From Todiramphus chloris collaris (taxonomy: Eukaryota > Chordata > Aves > Coraciiformes > Alcedinidae), in assembly GCA_025345505.1 (NCBI GenBank), contig JANVCC010000261.1:173621-237620 (forward strand): DNA of 64,000 nt, read 5' to 3'. The translations under genes were made by a program, and so were the position numbers. The notes beneath the pieces were generated by a model, which saw nothing but the letters and a program-made list of their open reading frames with translations, did not search any database and was not told the DNA's origin. The stretch's first letter is position 1. Each line of letters opens with the position of its first letter. Positions 1-11,651 of the stretch are shown piece by piece.

Positions 1-53
1 GCCTGCCCTCCCGCCGCTCCTGGCGGCAGCCCCCGCCGCGCCCCGTCCGTCCT

Positions 54-59
54 ATGTGA
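54..59 (+). promoter_or_regulatory. Start-stop micro-uORF (ATG-TGA)
   Basis: An ATG directly followed by TGA sits in the 5' UTR, with 17 bases between its stop and the main ATG at 77. Its context is weak (C at -3), so many scanning ribosomes should pass it. Elements of this type can stall ribosomes and reduce translation of the main frame. That the element lies in the mRNA is inferred, because the transcription start is not in the window. Confidence 0.5.
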
Positions 60-76
60 CCCGCCCCGGCGCCAAG

Positions 77-83
77 ATGAAAG
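77..83 (+). CDS. COLEC12: COLEC12 coding exon 1 (partial CDS: Met-Lys and first base of Asp)
   Basis: Seven coding bases, ATG AAA G, are followed by a GT donor. Joined to the exon at 11601 they read MKDDFAEEEEVQSFGYKRF, which is the N-terminus of collectin-12 as I know it from mammals. Collectin-12 is a type II plasma-membrane scavenger receptor. It has a short cytoplasmic tail, one membrane segment, a coiled coil, a collagen-like stalk and a C-type lectin domain. It binds oxidised LDL, microbes and certain fucosylated glycans. The intron interrupts codon 3 after its first base (phase 1). This tiny coding stretch cannot be recognised alone; the call depends on splicing to exon 2. Confidence 0.85.
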
Positions 84-150
84 GTAGGGACGGGAGCGGG
101 GCTCTCCCTCCGCCGCCCGCACACGTGCGTCGCCGGCACTGGGCGCCGTG

Positions 151-650
151 AGGGCTGGGTGCGGGCAGGGCAGGGTGCGGGCAGGGCTGGGTGCGGGTAG
201 GGCAGGGTGAGGGCAGGGCAGGGTGCGGGCGGGCAGCCCGCGGGCAGGACTCGGGATTGGTGTGCAGGCAACAGCGGTGGGGTGCAGGCAGCGTGCGAGT
301 AGGGGAGATGTCGGGCAGGGTGCGCGCAGGGCAGGGTGCGGGCAGGGGAACTGTCGGGCAGGGTGCGGGCAAGGCAGGGGAGAAGTCGGGCAGGGTGCTG
401 GCAGGGTAGGGTGCGGGCAAAGCAGGGGAGAAGTCGGGCAGGGTGCTGGCGGGGCAGGGTGCTGGCAGGGTAGGGTGCGGGTAGGGGAGATGTCGGGCAG
501 GGTGCTGGCAGGGCAGGGTGCTGGCGGGGCAGGGTGCTGGCGGGGCAGGGTGCTGGCAGGGTGCAAGCCGGGTGCCGACAGGGCACTGTGCGGGCAGGTT
601 GCAGGCAGGGCAAGCCGAATGCCGGCAGAACACTGGCAGGGCAAGAGCAG
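151..650 (+). repeat. G-rich minisatellite with ~16-bp units in 5' part of intron 1
   Basis: This is an imperfect tandem array of the unit GGGCAGGGTGCTGGCR. The cleanest stretch is 495-558, four consecutive 16-bp copies. A higher-order pattern places a TCGGGCAGGG phrase at 311, 354, 386, 434 and 493. The coding strand is strongly G-rich and meets the G3N1-7 quadruplex rule many times; the first clear case is 152-170. Long open frames across the array on both strands result from the repeat and encode low-complexity peptides. They are not genes. The array starts 68 bases after the exon 1 donor. Confidence 0.85.
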
Positions 651-3600
651 CCGGTGCCGGGGTGCGATGCGCGGGTCTCCCCGCGGCCCCGGGCGCACCC
701 AGGGTAGCCGTAGGGCGGGCGAGCCCTGGCCCCGCGCACGGGACTCTGCGCTGCTCTTGGCTCTGCTTGTGCCGGTTAGTCCCGGTGCGGGGAGCGGGCA
801 GCCTTTGTCCCTGCGCACGTCGTGTCTGCTCTCCCCAGCACGTCTTCGCTCGGCACCCAACTTTTATCCCCGCCCCCCCTCCCCGGGGTCCCGAGAAGGC
901 TTCTATTTCTCCCTGATTTGTTTATTTTTCCCCAGCGTTTTGCGATGTTCTTGGTGTTGCTTCTAAACATCTGGCAGTGATTAGGTGCCAGTAGAGGCTT
1001 AACTGGCTTGTGAAATGTATTTGGCATATTTCTCCTCAACATCCACCGACTGGAAAATATTTGGGGTTTGCTTTGCATCTGTTAAAACTGAAACTTTGTT
1101 TCTTTTTCTCTCTTTTTCTTCCCTCCCTCTCTTTTTGTTTTAAATGGGTGAAATGTGCAGCTTCTACTGATTGACCCTGTCCTTACAAAGTGGTGACTGA
1201 GAGCTATTAGATAATACACTTTGCAAATCAAATAAAGGATCAGAGTGACAAATGGCTCTGCTGGAACCTAGTAAAGATGTACTAGGGGGAGTTGCAAGAA
1301 ATCCTTCGTTGATGAAAATCAATAGCTTTACAGCAAAAGGAAGAGACTTTACACACTGGGGAATAGTTATAATGAAAACATTAAAGAACATTATGGAAAG
1401 TTTAGGAAGTAGTTGGGAGTTTGTGAAAGTTGAATCTAGTATTTCTTCAGAGGCACGAATCAGCTTGAAGGGTGGAAGGAAAAAAACCATACATATAAGA
1501 AAATTGCTTTTGGTCACCAGTGTGCCTGTGCTTGAATTGCAGAGTTTGATTCCAGATGTCGGGAGGCCAGTAAATATCATGATAGTTACACTTAGTTTCC
1601 AAAGTCTGTGACACCAAATGTTGTTATTGTTTATTCACTTGCCAGAGTAGCTGCCTGAAGGGAGGAGAACCTTATTTTTGGGGGTGTTATTTCTGTAAGC
1701 CCAGATATGCTATTAAAGTTACTTCTGGCATTGTGACATAGTATCTCCATAAATAATATAAACGCCTTCTGTTATCACTGAAAGCCTTATGCTCTTTTTT
1801 TGTTGGGGCTGAGTCTGAGCTGGTTTTAGGGGGAGGGGAGATGCAAAGGACTGAGGACAGCAGTAACACTTACTGCAACATGCATCTTCTTCCTTTCTGC
1901 CTCCATCACTCCTCTTTGCAAAGCAGAGAAGTGGCATTTGTAGGGAAGATGTTACTCCTGCTGGGAGCACATGTTGGTGCCCTTCACTCCAGAGAGCAGG
2001 AGGTGCTTCACTCTGGTTGCTAGTCCTTACCATTTGTTTTCCATAGGAGCAATCACAGCCATCTTACTTCTTTCCTACACAGAGTTACAGAAATAAGTAA
2101 TAAAGCATGCAAAGAAGAACCCTTAAATTGAAAGACTGCAAACAAGTCATGCCATCCAGTGCCGTTGCCAGTGTTCTGGTAGTCAGAGAGCCAAACCAGA
2201 TTTTGACTCTGTGATTTCCTTTTCTGGGTACAGAGCTGTTTTTTCGTATTTTCTCTTTATACTTGATGATGGTGATAATCGTGGGACTGTAGAACTTGGT
2301 GTAGTTACACATTTTTCTCAGTAATAACAAAATAATCTGTTGATTGCAGCTGTCTCTGTATCTACCCTCTCTGGAGAATGGAGGAATACCTAAATAATTA
2401 CATCACTAAATATCTGTAAGGAATAAATTATATTTTCCATTGCTGGTATTCGTAATGTGTTATGTTTTAAATCAGGAAAACAAATTGAAGTTTATGTTTA
2501 ATATGTTGGCAGTTTTATTTCCAGAAAACTACGCTGAGCTCACAAACTTCAGTAATAATTCATGTGACTTGCTTTAGGGTCAGATATATCTTTATCAAAT
2601 AATATTTCTGGAGTTGTAGTTATTTATTGGGGTATGAAGGAGTATTTGTTGCCTGGGAAACGAATGAAGACAGCTTCCTCACAAACAAACACCACCACCT
2701 GTCCAAAAACATTGGCCCTAATTGAAGACCGGGACAAGCATTGTTAAAACAGAGACCTTCTTCCTATACAACTGTGATATATTTTGTAATTTTTACCTTA
2801 AACTGTATCTGTAATCGCTACTGCCGTGGCAGTGCTGGCACATGGGAAATGTGGCTGTTGCTTGGATAACGACTTAACACTAATGCCTGAAATTGGGCAA
2901 TTACAAAGTCAAGGTGCTCATTTTGGAACTGTTGCTCCAGGATGACAGAGAAACTCTTCATTACAATACCCAAGGTAGATCAGCTGCTTTTATCTACTTC
3001 TCCTCCTCCTCCTTCCTTTCTGCCACCGCAGGCACCTTGCTGTGTACCGCTTGTATAGCAGTGGTGCTGGAGGATGAAATGGCTGGTGTCTTGTGCTTGA
3101 GAACTGGAATGTGACCAAATACCCTGTCCTGTGCAGTTTCTCTAATTTAATAAAAAAGATGCACAGAGTGAAATGGTGGGACAAGTTTCTCCTTGGTTGT
3201 GCTCCAAGGATGAAATCAGTGAAGCCAGCACTGACTCAGGAGTGGTCTAGTCTGAGCATCCAGCTTTCTTAGCATTGACCAGTTTGCCTCAAAGGCAGCC
3301 CTATGTGCTTTGTGCTCAGAGCTTTCCATACATTGAGCTTTCATGGGCTATGCCAGTTCAGTTTTTCTGAAGGAGCAGTGAGAACTTCAGCAGACAATGA
3401 ATGACTTACCAGTCCATATTGCTAAAATAATCCCTTCCAGGTTTTGACTTGGAACCTGGATATAATCTGCAGGTGAAGCCTCTATTTGCAAAGAGCCGAG
3501 TGTGCGTGAAAATTCAGTTGCTTTTTCTTGGATGCTTTGAAGTCTTAAAATAAATCATCTATTTATATGATATTTATCTTCTTGATAGGTTTTGTCTTTC

Positions 3601-6600
3601 TGTTTTGATGCCACTGCTATTTTTAAAGAATAAAGGAAGAAATGTTCTAGTTTTCTAATACTGGAGAAAAGTGTATGCCTTTCTCTCTCTAAGCTTTCTG
3701 TGCACAAAATCAAATTAGCTGGCATCTGCAAATAGGTCTTTCCTGGGCAGAAACTTCAAAAGGCAAATTTCAAAAAAATCCAGTCCAGAGCATTTTGCAG
3801 AAGCCAGAAAGCATCTGAAAACCAAGGATTAGCAATGGAGTGATCCAGTAACCTTTCCTTAGTCCAGTTATAACAGAGTTTATATGAATATAGTGACATA
3901 AACATGAAACATATGCAGGAGCTCCAAGCGGTGTGTGTTGGACATGTCACAGGATCCTACTACAGAAGTTCAAAGGTGTGAGCAGTTATAATAAATGTGT
4001 GATACAACACAGAACAAATCCTGAGCAGTGCTACTATACAGTCAGTGTGTATCCTGTAGTGGCTGGTAGCACGAGGATTTTAAACATATGGACGAGGAAG
4101 ATGATCATGCAAGCATGTGTCAAAGGATATTCTTATTAATGCTATAGAAGAAAGAGGTGTTAAAAGCTGTGAAAGTACAAGAGAAATCTTAGTGAGCAGA
4201 TGGTAGTATTACTGTACAACTGCAACGGATAGGGAGTAAAATTAAGTTATAACCTATTTATGACAGGAGTATTTTTAGTAAGAAGCTGTAATTACTCATC
4301 TTCGCTTTCAATACTCTACTTTTCCCAGCCACATCGCTCCACGAACAGCACCATCAGGCCTTTGCCTGTGAAGAAGGGAGTCTGTTAAAGTCTCTTGTGG
4401 CTCTTTTTCCTCCGACTTCAGATAACATAAATTTATTCTAGTCTGATTTTGCTACAGCTGAGAGCTGAACAGAGCCCTTTTTTGTCACAACTACTGAACA
4501 GTTTGCTTAGAACTGCACTCAAAGACCATTGTGCCCAGGGGTTCAATCACCTTTGCTAGGACAAGGAGGGCGAGATAATCTTGCAGAGAGATAGAGCCAA
4601 TCAGGCTTTCAGAGGAAAACCAGGGTAAAATAAAGAGAACTGTAAGAAATGTCAAGGATAAAAGCAGTTCAGTGCTGCAAAGGATGTGTGCCCAGTTATC
4701 TTCAGCTTCACAAAACGTTCCTTATCCTGATGTTCTGTGTCAGAACAGAGATTCCCCCCTTCCAGTTCTCCCCCTTGGAAAGCAAAATAAAGATGCTTTT
4801 TAGCAGGCACTGGAAGTGAATCTGATCCTTGTGATAATGTGAGCATGGTCTGTGCAAGGGACCAACTTAAGATAACTGTCTTTGGAAGGTGATTGCTTCC
4901 ACCTAAAACTGCAGTCCTTTCCGGTGCCTAAATTTGAGGTGAAGACTGGGACATTGCTGGGGAACAAAGTGGTTTAGTTCTGGGAGTTATGGGAGGTAAT
5001 GGAGACGTGTGTTAGGAATGCGTATGCCGTTTTAATGCTGTTGTTAATTGCCTTCTCTAACATACAGGCAGGGAAGCTCAATTTTTCAGTGCCTTAATGA
5101 GAACAGATCTGTTTGTTCTTAAATCATTGTGCTGAAATACAATATGATTTAAACTTTTAAGTTCTAAGGTTGACCCTCCACACCATGCAGTCGGTCCTGA
5201 CCCCAGTGCTGTAGCAATGCCCCATGGCACTTACAGGCTAACAAGTTGTGTCTTCGTTTTTTGCCTAGGAAGCAAAATTAAGCCATCATTCTTTACCTCT
5301 GAATTTTTTAATCTTCTGTCTATTTTTTTTTAATTTTTTTTTAACATGAGCTTTCACATTTTGCAGGTGTAGCAATGGAGGAGTAAATCTGGACCAGAAT
5401 ATTAAAATACACCATTAGTTTGTTTGCTTTATGTATGTGTTAGGGGATGAGAGACACAATCGGAGCCTTAGGTTATGTGTCAGGGGGGGATCTCTGGTCT
5501 GGGACCTTACCTCTTGCTTTCCTGTGATGCTGAAGGCTGTTAAATTCCTAGATCAGTAGCCTGAAGGACAGAGGTGGGAACAAGCCTCACTCTTGTTGCC
5601 AGAATCCGGACTCAAACAGCATCACAAGGGATGCATCAGGGGAGGTGGACTTACTTGCAGGACTGCCTCAGCTGCACCTCTGCCACATCTCCCCTGAAGA
5701 CCAGGTACTCTGCAAATGCAGAGCCCACGTCATCTCCATCTGAAGGAGCTTACTGTGTGGCAGGTTGGACAAAGGAACACAGGACACAGAAAGAGCCAGC
5801 AACAGTGATGTCCACATGACATGTCAGCTTGGGACCCCATCAGAAGGAAAGGGTTTTAAGTGTGGGGTAGGTTTTTATGAGGGAGGGTTTACCAAAATAG
5901 GAGCAAAGAGAGAAAGAGTATGAAGAGGGGCTAGAAGGAGAAACTAGTGGAGAAAGGCAGAAGAGGACAAGTGAAACAAAGCATCCTTGAAGAGAGAGGG
6001 GAATAAGCAGCCCTTTAGCACAAGCAAGAGACTGTCCAGAATAAAAGCTATGAAAACCAGTGTAAACCAATTAGACTGATGAAGTCATCAACATCTGAAG
6101 GCCGCACCTGCTTGCTGTGCTTCTGCTGGCTCAGTTTCACCTCTAGGTCAGCACTTTGAATGTAGAACTGGTTAATAGTAACCAGAAATGCATATAAATC
6201 TGGTGGCTGCTCAAAAAGCTTTTGAAATGTGATATGAGAAATGTATTGGTGCTCACTGTTCTCATCTGTCTGAACAGTTGTTAATATTACAGAAACCTCA
6301 CCGGTGAACAAGTCTTGCCTTTCCCTGAGAGGGCTGGAATGGAGAAAGTGGGCAGAAGTAGCTATTAAACACTGCATGTGGTCCCTCCAGATGGATCTTG
6401 GATGCATTTGTTACAGGATTCTGAGCAGAGCTCTGCATCCATGCTGGTTTATGGGTTAAAGAGACAAATATCGTAGCATTCAACTCATGGGCACAGAGTC
6501 TTTCCTATTGGTACCAAAGAAAAAAATGTTCTTGATAATATTAAAATGAATTTTAGAGTTGCACTGGGATGTAACTATGTAGTTGCCATTAAGTTAGTGG

Positions 6601-7230
6601 GAAAGGCAGGGCACTAACTACTAAAGCTTTCTGAGAGACAGATTGATTTTAAAGGAAACTCTTATACTGGATGTCATTGTTACTACATAGTTACTACAAA
6701 CTAATCTTGCAGTACCCAGTGTGGTACTCAGGTGTAAGTTCTAATATACTGTACATCAAAAATTCAGGGGGATTATGAAGAAACTTCTAAAATCTGAATT
6801 GAAAGTCAGCATGACAATTTTCAGCCCAGATGCCTCCTTCCCTCCTGAAAAAGACTTCCCCAGATTTTAAAATGCTGTGTAGAATTTCTTAATTCAAGAC
6901 TTTAAACAAAGGCTTTAAGGCAAAGAGTTTAAACCTTTGCTTAGTGCACACAAAAGTTCTAGAAATGATTGGATACCACATATCTGCAGACACCCTCTGA
7001 CCCAGCATCTCTAATGGTTCTGAGGTCTAGTTTGCTTCATTAGTTAATTATGTTTAAATAGCTGAGCAAAGTGTACCGTTAAAAGGTGACAGATGGACAT
7101 GCACATTAAGCAGCTTTCTGTAACACCTTCATATGCCACAAAAGGAAGGAGATAAAATGGAAACAATTTCCCTAAAATCACCTTGCACCAAAGGCTCCTC
7201 AGATCTGGTGCCATTCCAGTGAAGGGACCA

Positions 7231-7331
7231 AGTGGTGCAGTGGTTATAGGCACCGTATGATCCCAGGGCAGATCTGACATCCTTTTTGGCTCCGGACCAG
7301 CTCTTTCATACTTGACCTTGGAGCAACTCAT
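7231..7331 (+). mobile_element. Candidate MIR (tRNA-derived CORE-SINE) remnant
   Basis: The tRNA-like A box TGGTGCAGTGG, with GGTTA right after it, is followed about 65 bases later by the MIR-characteristic phrase TGACCTTGG-GCAA in the form TGACCTTGGAGCAACT. From memory of the MIR consensus, the spacing between these two landmarks differs by only one base. GGCTC before the second landmark also corresponds. The B box is decayed. MIR elements are old and rare in bird genomes but are known there. The call rests on eye alignment only. Confidence 0.55.
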
Positions 7332-8029
7332 AAGTGGTCCATGATTAATTTATTTAAGATTTCAGAACAAAACCTAGAAATTACACAGTTCTACTCCACA
7401 GATTTTTGCTTTGCCTCCAGCAAATGAATCAAATGCGAGTCTAATTTGTTATAGATTAAATGAACTCCCTCTGTTTGCTGTGTTAATCCCCAGATGAACT
7501 GCCTTTTTAGAATTTCCACTCCCTTGAAGCATTGTACTGTAACTTATTTAACTTTACAACTGTATTTATTAGAGGTGTTGCAGTAATAGTTCATAACTGG
7601 AGGGCAAGCAGAATTTGGCATTGGTACTTGGTGGGGTGTGGACATTGCCAAAATATCTCAAAGCCTTTTTATTGGAGCAGAGTTCTTGCTTTGTACTGAC
7701 TGCCTAAAATATTTGGTGTATTCTGCTCAGCTTCAGTGAGCCACTCATTTTTAGCCGTTTGCTGTAAGCTTCACATGACAATCTGGTGTAGTGTCAAAGG
7801 AGACTCTTGTAAACTTGATGAAACAGGAGATCACAGGTCATCCGTCCGCTATGGGGTTAAATACAGTTGATCGCTCACGTGTATTTCTGTTCTGCTCAAA
7901 GTTCACCTATTTATGGATCTTCCTTCTGCCAGAACTTAGTTGAAGTCAGTGGAATAAGGATTCACATTTTAATCATCTTCTCATGTTTCTTCATCTTTCT
8001 TATTCTTATTGTGGTCATGGTAATATTTA

Positions 8030-8094
8030 GTAGGTGGTTGGACTTGATGATCTTGAAGGTTGCTTACAACCTGAATGATTTTGAATATTCTAGG
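8030..8094 (+). mobile_element. CR1 LINE 3' end, sense orientation, short and decayed
   Basis: The phrase TGGTTGGACTTGATGATCTTGAAGG, followed by CAACCTGA and a degenerate ATTCT-rich end, matches the last bases of CR1 in the + direction. It is only about 65 bp long, so it is heavily 5'-truncated and carries no coding sequence. It is one of only two visible CR1 copies in the same direction as COLEC12. Confidence 0.7.
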
Positions 8095-9110
8095 TTCCCC
8101 ATCTTTTGGCTCACAGCTGAGAGCTCAGTAGAGCAGCTTATAACTAAATTATGGTGGGTCTTTCCAGCACTAAGGTGTTAATTCTTCCATCTCGACATAA
8201 CATTGGATTCTGCATTCTTGTCTGCTTCAAGGACTAGTCTGCCTTTCATATTTTTCACCCAGGAAAAACAAGCCTTGCCTATATATAAATGTATATGTAT
8301 GTAACAGAAATTTGCATTCATTCCAGTCCTCTTTGTAACTGAGAAGGGTTGGTTTTAAACTAAAGAAAGATTATTTCTAACTTACAGCTTTTACAATGTC
8401 AAACAAAACCCTCTTACACCAGTCACAGTCCCACACAAGTGTATGGGCACCACTGATGTAAAACCGCAAAACTTCCTCTTGTAGCATCAGCCACTGGTGC
8501 TCAAAACTCACTAATTTCTTCTATTCTGATTTCTGATACTGCCTTCAAAAGCATAAGGCATAAAAACATGCTGGAGGTTTTCTTATTATTTACTTTCCTA
8601 CTTGGTGTGTGTTTTCTTAACCTCTGTAATTCATCACAGATTGCATTTTCCCAGTTTTCTCTAGAAAAGCTGTTCCCTTTTCAAGGAAAACTTAGGTTGT
8701 CTTGGATTTTCCTGATTCAGAGATATCACAAGGCTTTGAGATTTTTGTAAAACCTTTGACAAAACTGTAGTATTTTCAGCAATGGAGCAGGGAGATGAAG
8801 ACCAAGTTTCTGCCACCACCAGTGAGCACAATACTGCCCAAAAGGCATGAGAGGAGCAGACTGGGGCACACAGCTTTGCCTTGGCTCTTAAATTTATCAG
8901 CTTGTTTGGCAACCTCATTTTTAATATTTCATACACAGATTTCTTTTGAAGAAGGACATTCAAGCTGTCCTAGCTTTTTTCCAAAGGACACAGTGCTGTT
9001 CATATCTGAATATCTAGTCTAATCTTACTTTATTAATTTCTTCCTCCCATCTTTATTTTCCTTAGACTTGTTACATTACAGTTAGTATTGTAAAAGATCA
9101 TATTTGTATT

Positions 9111-9497
9111 GAATCATAGAATTGTCAGGGTTGGAAGGGACCTTAAAGCTCACCCAGTTCCAACCCCCCTGCCATGGGCAGGGACCCCTCCCACTAGAGC
9201 AGGTTGCTCACAGCCCCAGCCAGCCTGGGCTTGAACACTTCCAGGGATGGGGCTTCCACCACCGCTCTGGGCAACCTGTGCCAGTGCCTCACCACCCTCA
9301 TGGGGAAGAAATTCTTCCTAATGTCTGATCTGAATCTACCAACCTCCAGTTTTGATCCATTTCCTCTAGTCCTACCACTACCTGACAGCCTAAAAAGTCC
9401 CTCCCCAGCTTTCTCATAGCCCCCTTCAGACACTGGAGGGCCACAGTAAGGTCTCCCCGGAGCCTTCTCCTCTCCAGACTGAAGAACCCCAGCTCTC
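9111..9497 (-). mobile_element. CR1 LINE, 5'-truncated, antisense to COLEC12
   Basis: On the + strand it begins with the reversed CR1 tail (GAATCATAGAAT), then the conserved 3' end (GGTTGGAAGGGACC). Read on the - strand, the coding part gives the C-terminus of the CR1 ORF2 reverse transcriptase protein, with RGNGSKLEVGRFR, NFFPMRVV and HWHRLPRAVVEAPSLEVFK. This frame is open from about 9499 to 9194. The rest of ORF2 is missing. CR1 copies usually look like this because reverse transcription stops early. Confidence 0.92.
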
Positions 9498-9819
9498 ATG
9501 ATTTGAGCAAGGTGCTTAGTGGCACTTGTGACTGAAGGACTGCTGAGCTTAGTCTGTTAAGTAATTTCAATAGACTTCCCCTAAAATACATTGCTGCCTG
9601 CTGCTAGATCAACTCATGGGGATTAAAAAAGGTTTGATCTGATGTTTTAGCTTTTAGTGAGCAGGAAGCCAGGTCACCGGTTGACAAAACTATCCTTGCC
9701 TCCTTCTCCACTTCTTTGTTTCAAATGCCACAAGTGCTTTTCCAAATTAAGAGATTAATGAATAATCATGAAGTATTCAAAGCTTTAGAAAAAAAGCATT
9801 CCTAGCAAGCACAGCATGA

Positions 9820-9920
9820 AGTGTTGCAAATATTAAAAAGTATATTAAAATATATGTGTGTTTTTAAATAGATATAATACATAAAACATAAATATACATG
9901 GTGCAAATATTAAAAAATCC
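9820..9920. repeat. AT-rich low-complexity patch
   Basis: The patch is composed of A and T-rich strings such as ATATTAAAA and ATATATGTGTG. The phrase GCAAATATTAAAAA occurs twice, near 9826 and 9903. I see no sign of function. Confidence 0.6.
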
Positions 9921-11600
9921 AAAGAAACAACAATATGATTGTAATTGTGTGGCCAGAGGGCAATGCATTGGGCCAAGCGTGAGAAACCAAAGAAGCAGAG
10001 AAGAGGCTATCAGCCCCGGGGGAGGGTGTCGGAGATGTGGCATAGGATGGAGTCACAGGATTTAAACATGGCCTGGCTGCATATGTCAGGTATGATAAGC
10101 CAGGTTACCCTCTGGAGAAACAAAGGAGGTGCAGAGCAGCCTGTTCATGTGCAGTGAGTCTGTGGACAACAAAGGTCTAATGGAGCACAGACCTCTCACT
10201 CTATCATGTCTGTTTAATCTGCTTTGAGCTGGATATTCCAGTGCCACTCATTAAAAGTTCCCTTCTGGTGAACCCCTGGACAGTGGTCTTTGAGCTCATA
10301 TCCTTCTCCCCTCGGGCTGGGGAAAGGTCTGGATGGAGAAGGTGCAAGTGAGTGAGCTTCCTCAGTATGCCATACTGGAAGGATGGCAGGAGGTGGTGAG
10401 CAGCTGCTGACGCTTCGCAGGGTGCCGAGTCTGCTGCCATGCAAACAGGAGTGTGGGAGTTTTGGCCATCAGGGGTTGCCACCAGTCCCCAGCGGTGTTT
10501 TCACAGACGGAGGCAGACTGGTGGATGTGCATCTTCTTGGAAATGCAGCAAAGGTGATACGGTTCCTCAGCGCAGCGGTGGGCTGCGAACCACTGGCCAC
10601 CGCCTGCAAAGCTGGCCTAGGTCCTCTTTAAAGAGAGCCCCACAGAGGCTTCCCACACCTGAAATGGTGTTGGTGGGAGGGGGCCTCCCCTGCTGCCCCC
10701 ATGAAATGCGGACACAGATGAGCTGTCTGGGCTGTGCTGCCCACAAGGCAGGGCTCTTGCCTTCCACAGCTTAGGAGAAAGAGTGGTTGCTTGGTAGAAG
10801 GAGGCTGAACACACAAACACAAACATAGCCTTTTTTTAATAGGAAAAAAAAAAAAAAGGTTGTGGGTGTCTTTCTTCTGCTGATGCCAGCCTTTTCCTTT
10901 GTTTCTGGAAGGAAGTGGAGAGAAGTTGAGCTTCTGACAAAGTAGGATTATGATTATAGCATTTTAGAACTTGCTAGCTGGTGAAGGTGATAAAAAAAGG
11001 GCTTAAATGGTATTCATTTTTCTGTTTGAGTTGGTCAGTTCTGTTTCTCATTTTTTTATCAGATTTTGCCTCTTCAGGCCAAGCTAGTGCCCATGGGAGG
11101 AGGTGGGTGGACAGACAGCCACCCCCTCTGACTCCTCTCTCATTGTTCAACATAGCTACACATAGCACCTTGTGCAGATGGCCCAGCTGGTGCATGTATA
11201 ACCTGAGCCCGACCGCCTGGATGGTGCAGGCAGTGGGCTGGAGCAAGTGCCATGTCCAGGCGAGCCTGCCCAGGTGGCACGCTGGTGACAACTGTGGCAG
11301 TCATCATGATGAGCAGCATGTCTGCTTTGGTCTGTAGGTACCAGGTAGCTGCCAGGTGGTTAACCATTTGTAGTCTTGCTTTCTGCTGGGGATTTGGCTT
11401 GTGGGAAAGGCTCTGGACTGCCTTTTCTACCCGGGGACAGAGGTGGGATATGAGCAATGGAGGGGAAGATCAGTAACATGCCTTACAAATTGATCAAATT
11501 TCAAGTACATTCATTTATGAACGTGCACCTGTAAAAACTTCTTCCCATATTTTTAAAGTTGTAGTAAAATTAATTTGTGTCTGTGTCTTTCTTTCTCCAG

Positions 11601-11651
11601 ACGATTTTGCAGAGGAGGAGGAGGTGCAGTCCTTCGGCTACAAGAGGTTTG
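11601..11651 (+). CDS. COLEC12: COLEC12 coding exon 2 (partial CDS: cytoplasmic tail, acidic cluster and YKRF motif)
   Basis: A 51-nt exon is bounded by a good acceptor (CTTTCTCCAG|AC) and a strong donor (TTTG|GTAAGTGG). Joined to exon 1 it encodes residues 3-19, DDFAEEEEVQSFGYKRF, and the first base of Gly20. This matches the cytoplasmic N-terminus of collectin-12. Features visible are an acidic run (EEEE, residues 7-10) and YKRF (residues 16-19), which fits the tyrosine-based YXX-hydrophobic sorting signal bound by clathrin adaptors. It has been linked to internalisation of this receptor. Both flanking introns are phase 1, so the exon is symmetric and could be skipped without a frameshift. 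The next exon, coding the membrane segment, is not in the window. The short length explains why no long open frame marks it. Confidence 0.9.

Larger units (their letters stand above)
1..83 (+). promoter_or_regulatory. COLEC12: COLEC12 exon 1: GC-rich 5' UTR and start codon (5' end outside window)
   Basis: This is the visible part of the first exon. It is very GC-rich with dense CpG, as expected of a CpG-island promoter or 5' UTR. The transcription start and core promoter lie upstream of base 1 and cannot be placed. The main ATG at 77-79 has a favourable context, with A at -3 and G at -1. The exon ends at 83 with the donor G|GTAGGG. A second upstream ATG at 54 is followed at once by a stop. 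The assignment rests on exon 2, whose reading frame joins this exon exactly. Confidence 0.8.
84..11600 (+). other. COLEC12: COLEC12 intron 1 (phase 1)
   Basis: An intron of 11517 bases runs from GTAGGG at 84 to a pyrimidine-rich acceptor ending CTTTCTCCAG at 11600. It contains the G-rich minisatellite near its start, a candidate MIR copy and two CR1 fragments, all listed separately. No other coding exon is recognisable. The stretches 660-7230, 7332-8029 and 8095-9110 are ordinary AT-rich intronic DNA in which I see nothing specific. 9498-11600 holds an AT-rich patch (about 9820-9920) and an A14 run at 10844-10857. A moderately GC-rich stretch at about 10380-10770 shows overlapping open frames but no recognisable domain. 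Confidence 0.8.

Noticed and set aside
52..966. Long open frames on both strands across the region after exon 1 (up to 247 codons)
   Set aside because: They run through the G-rich minisatellite and encode low-complexity peptides; they have no recognisable domain and reflect repeat composition.
6048..6407. 119-codon - strand frame
   Set aside because: The sequence looks like ordinary protein composition but matches nothing I know, and there is no supporting splice or repeat context.
10383..10774. Possible nested exon in the GC-rich part of intron 1
   Set aside because: Several frames are open at once on both strands, which indicates composition rather than coding; no flanking splice pair looks convincing.
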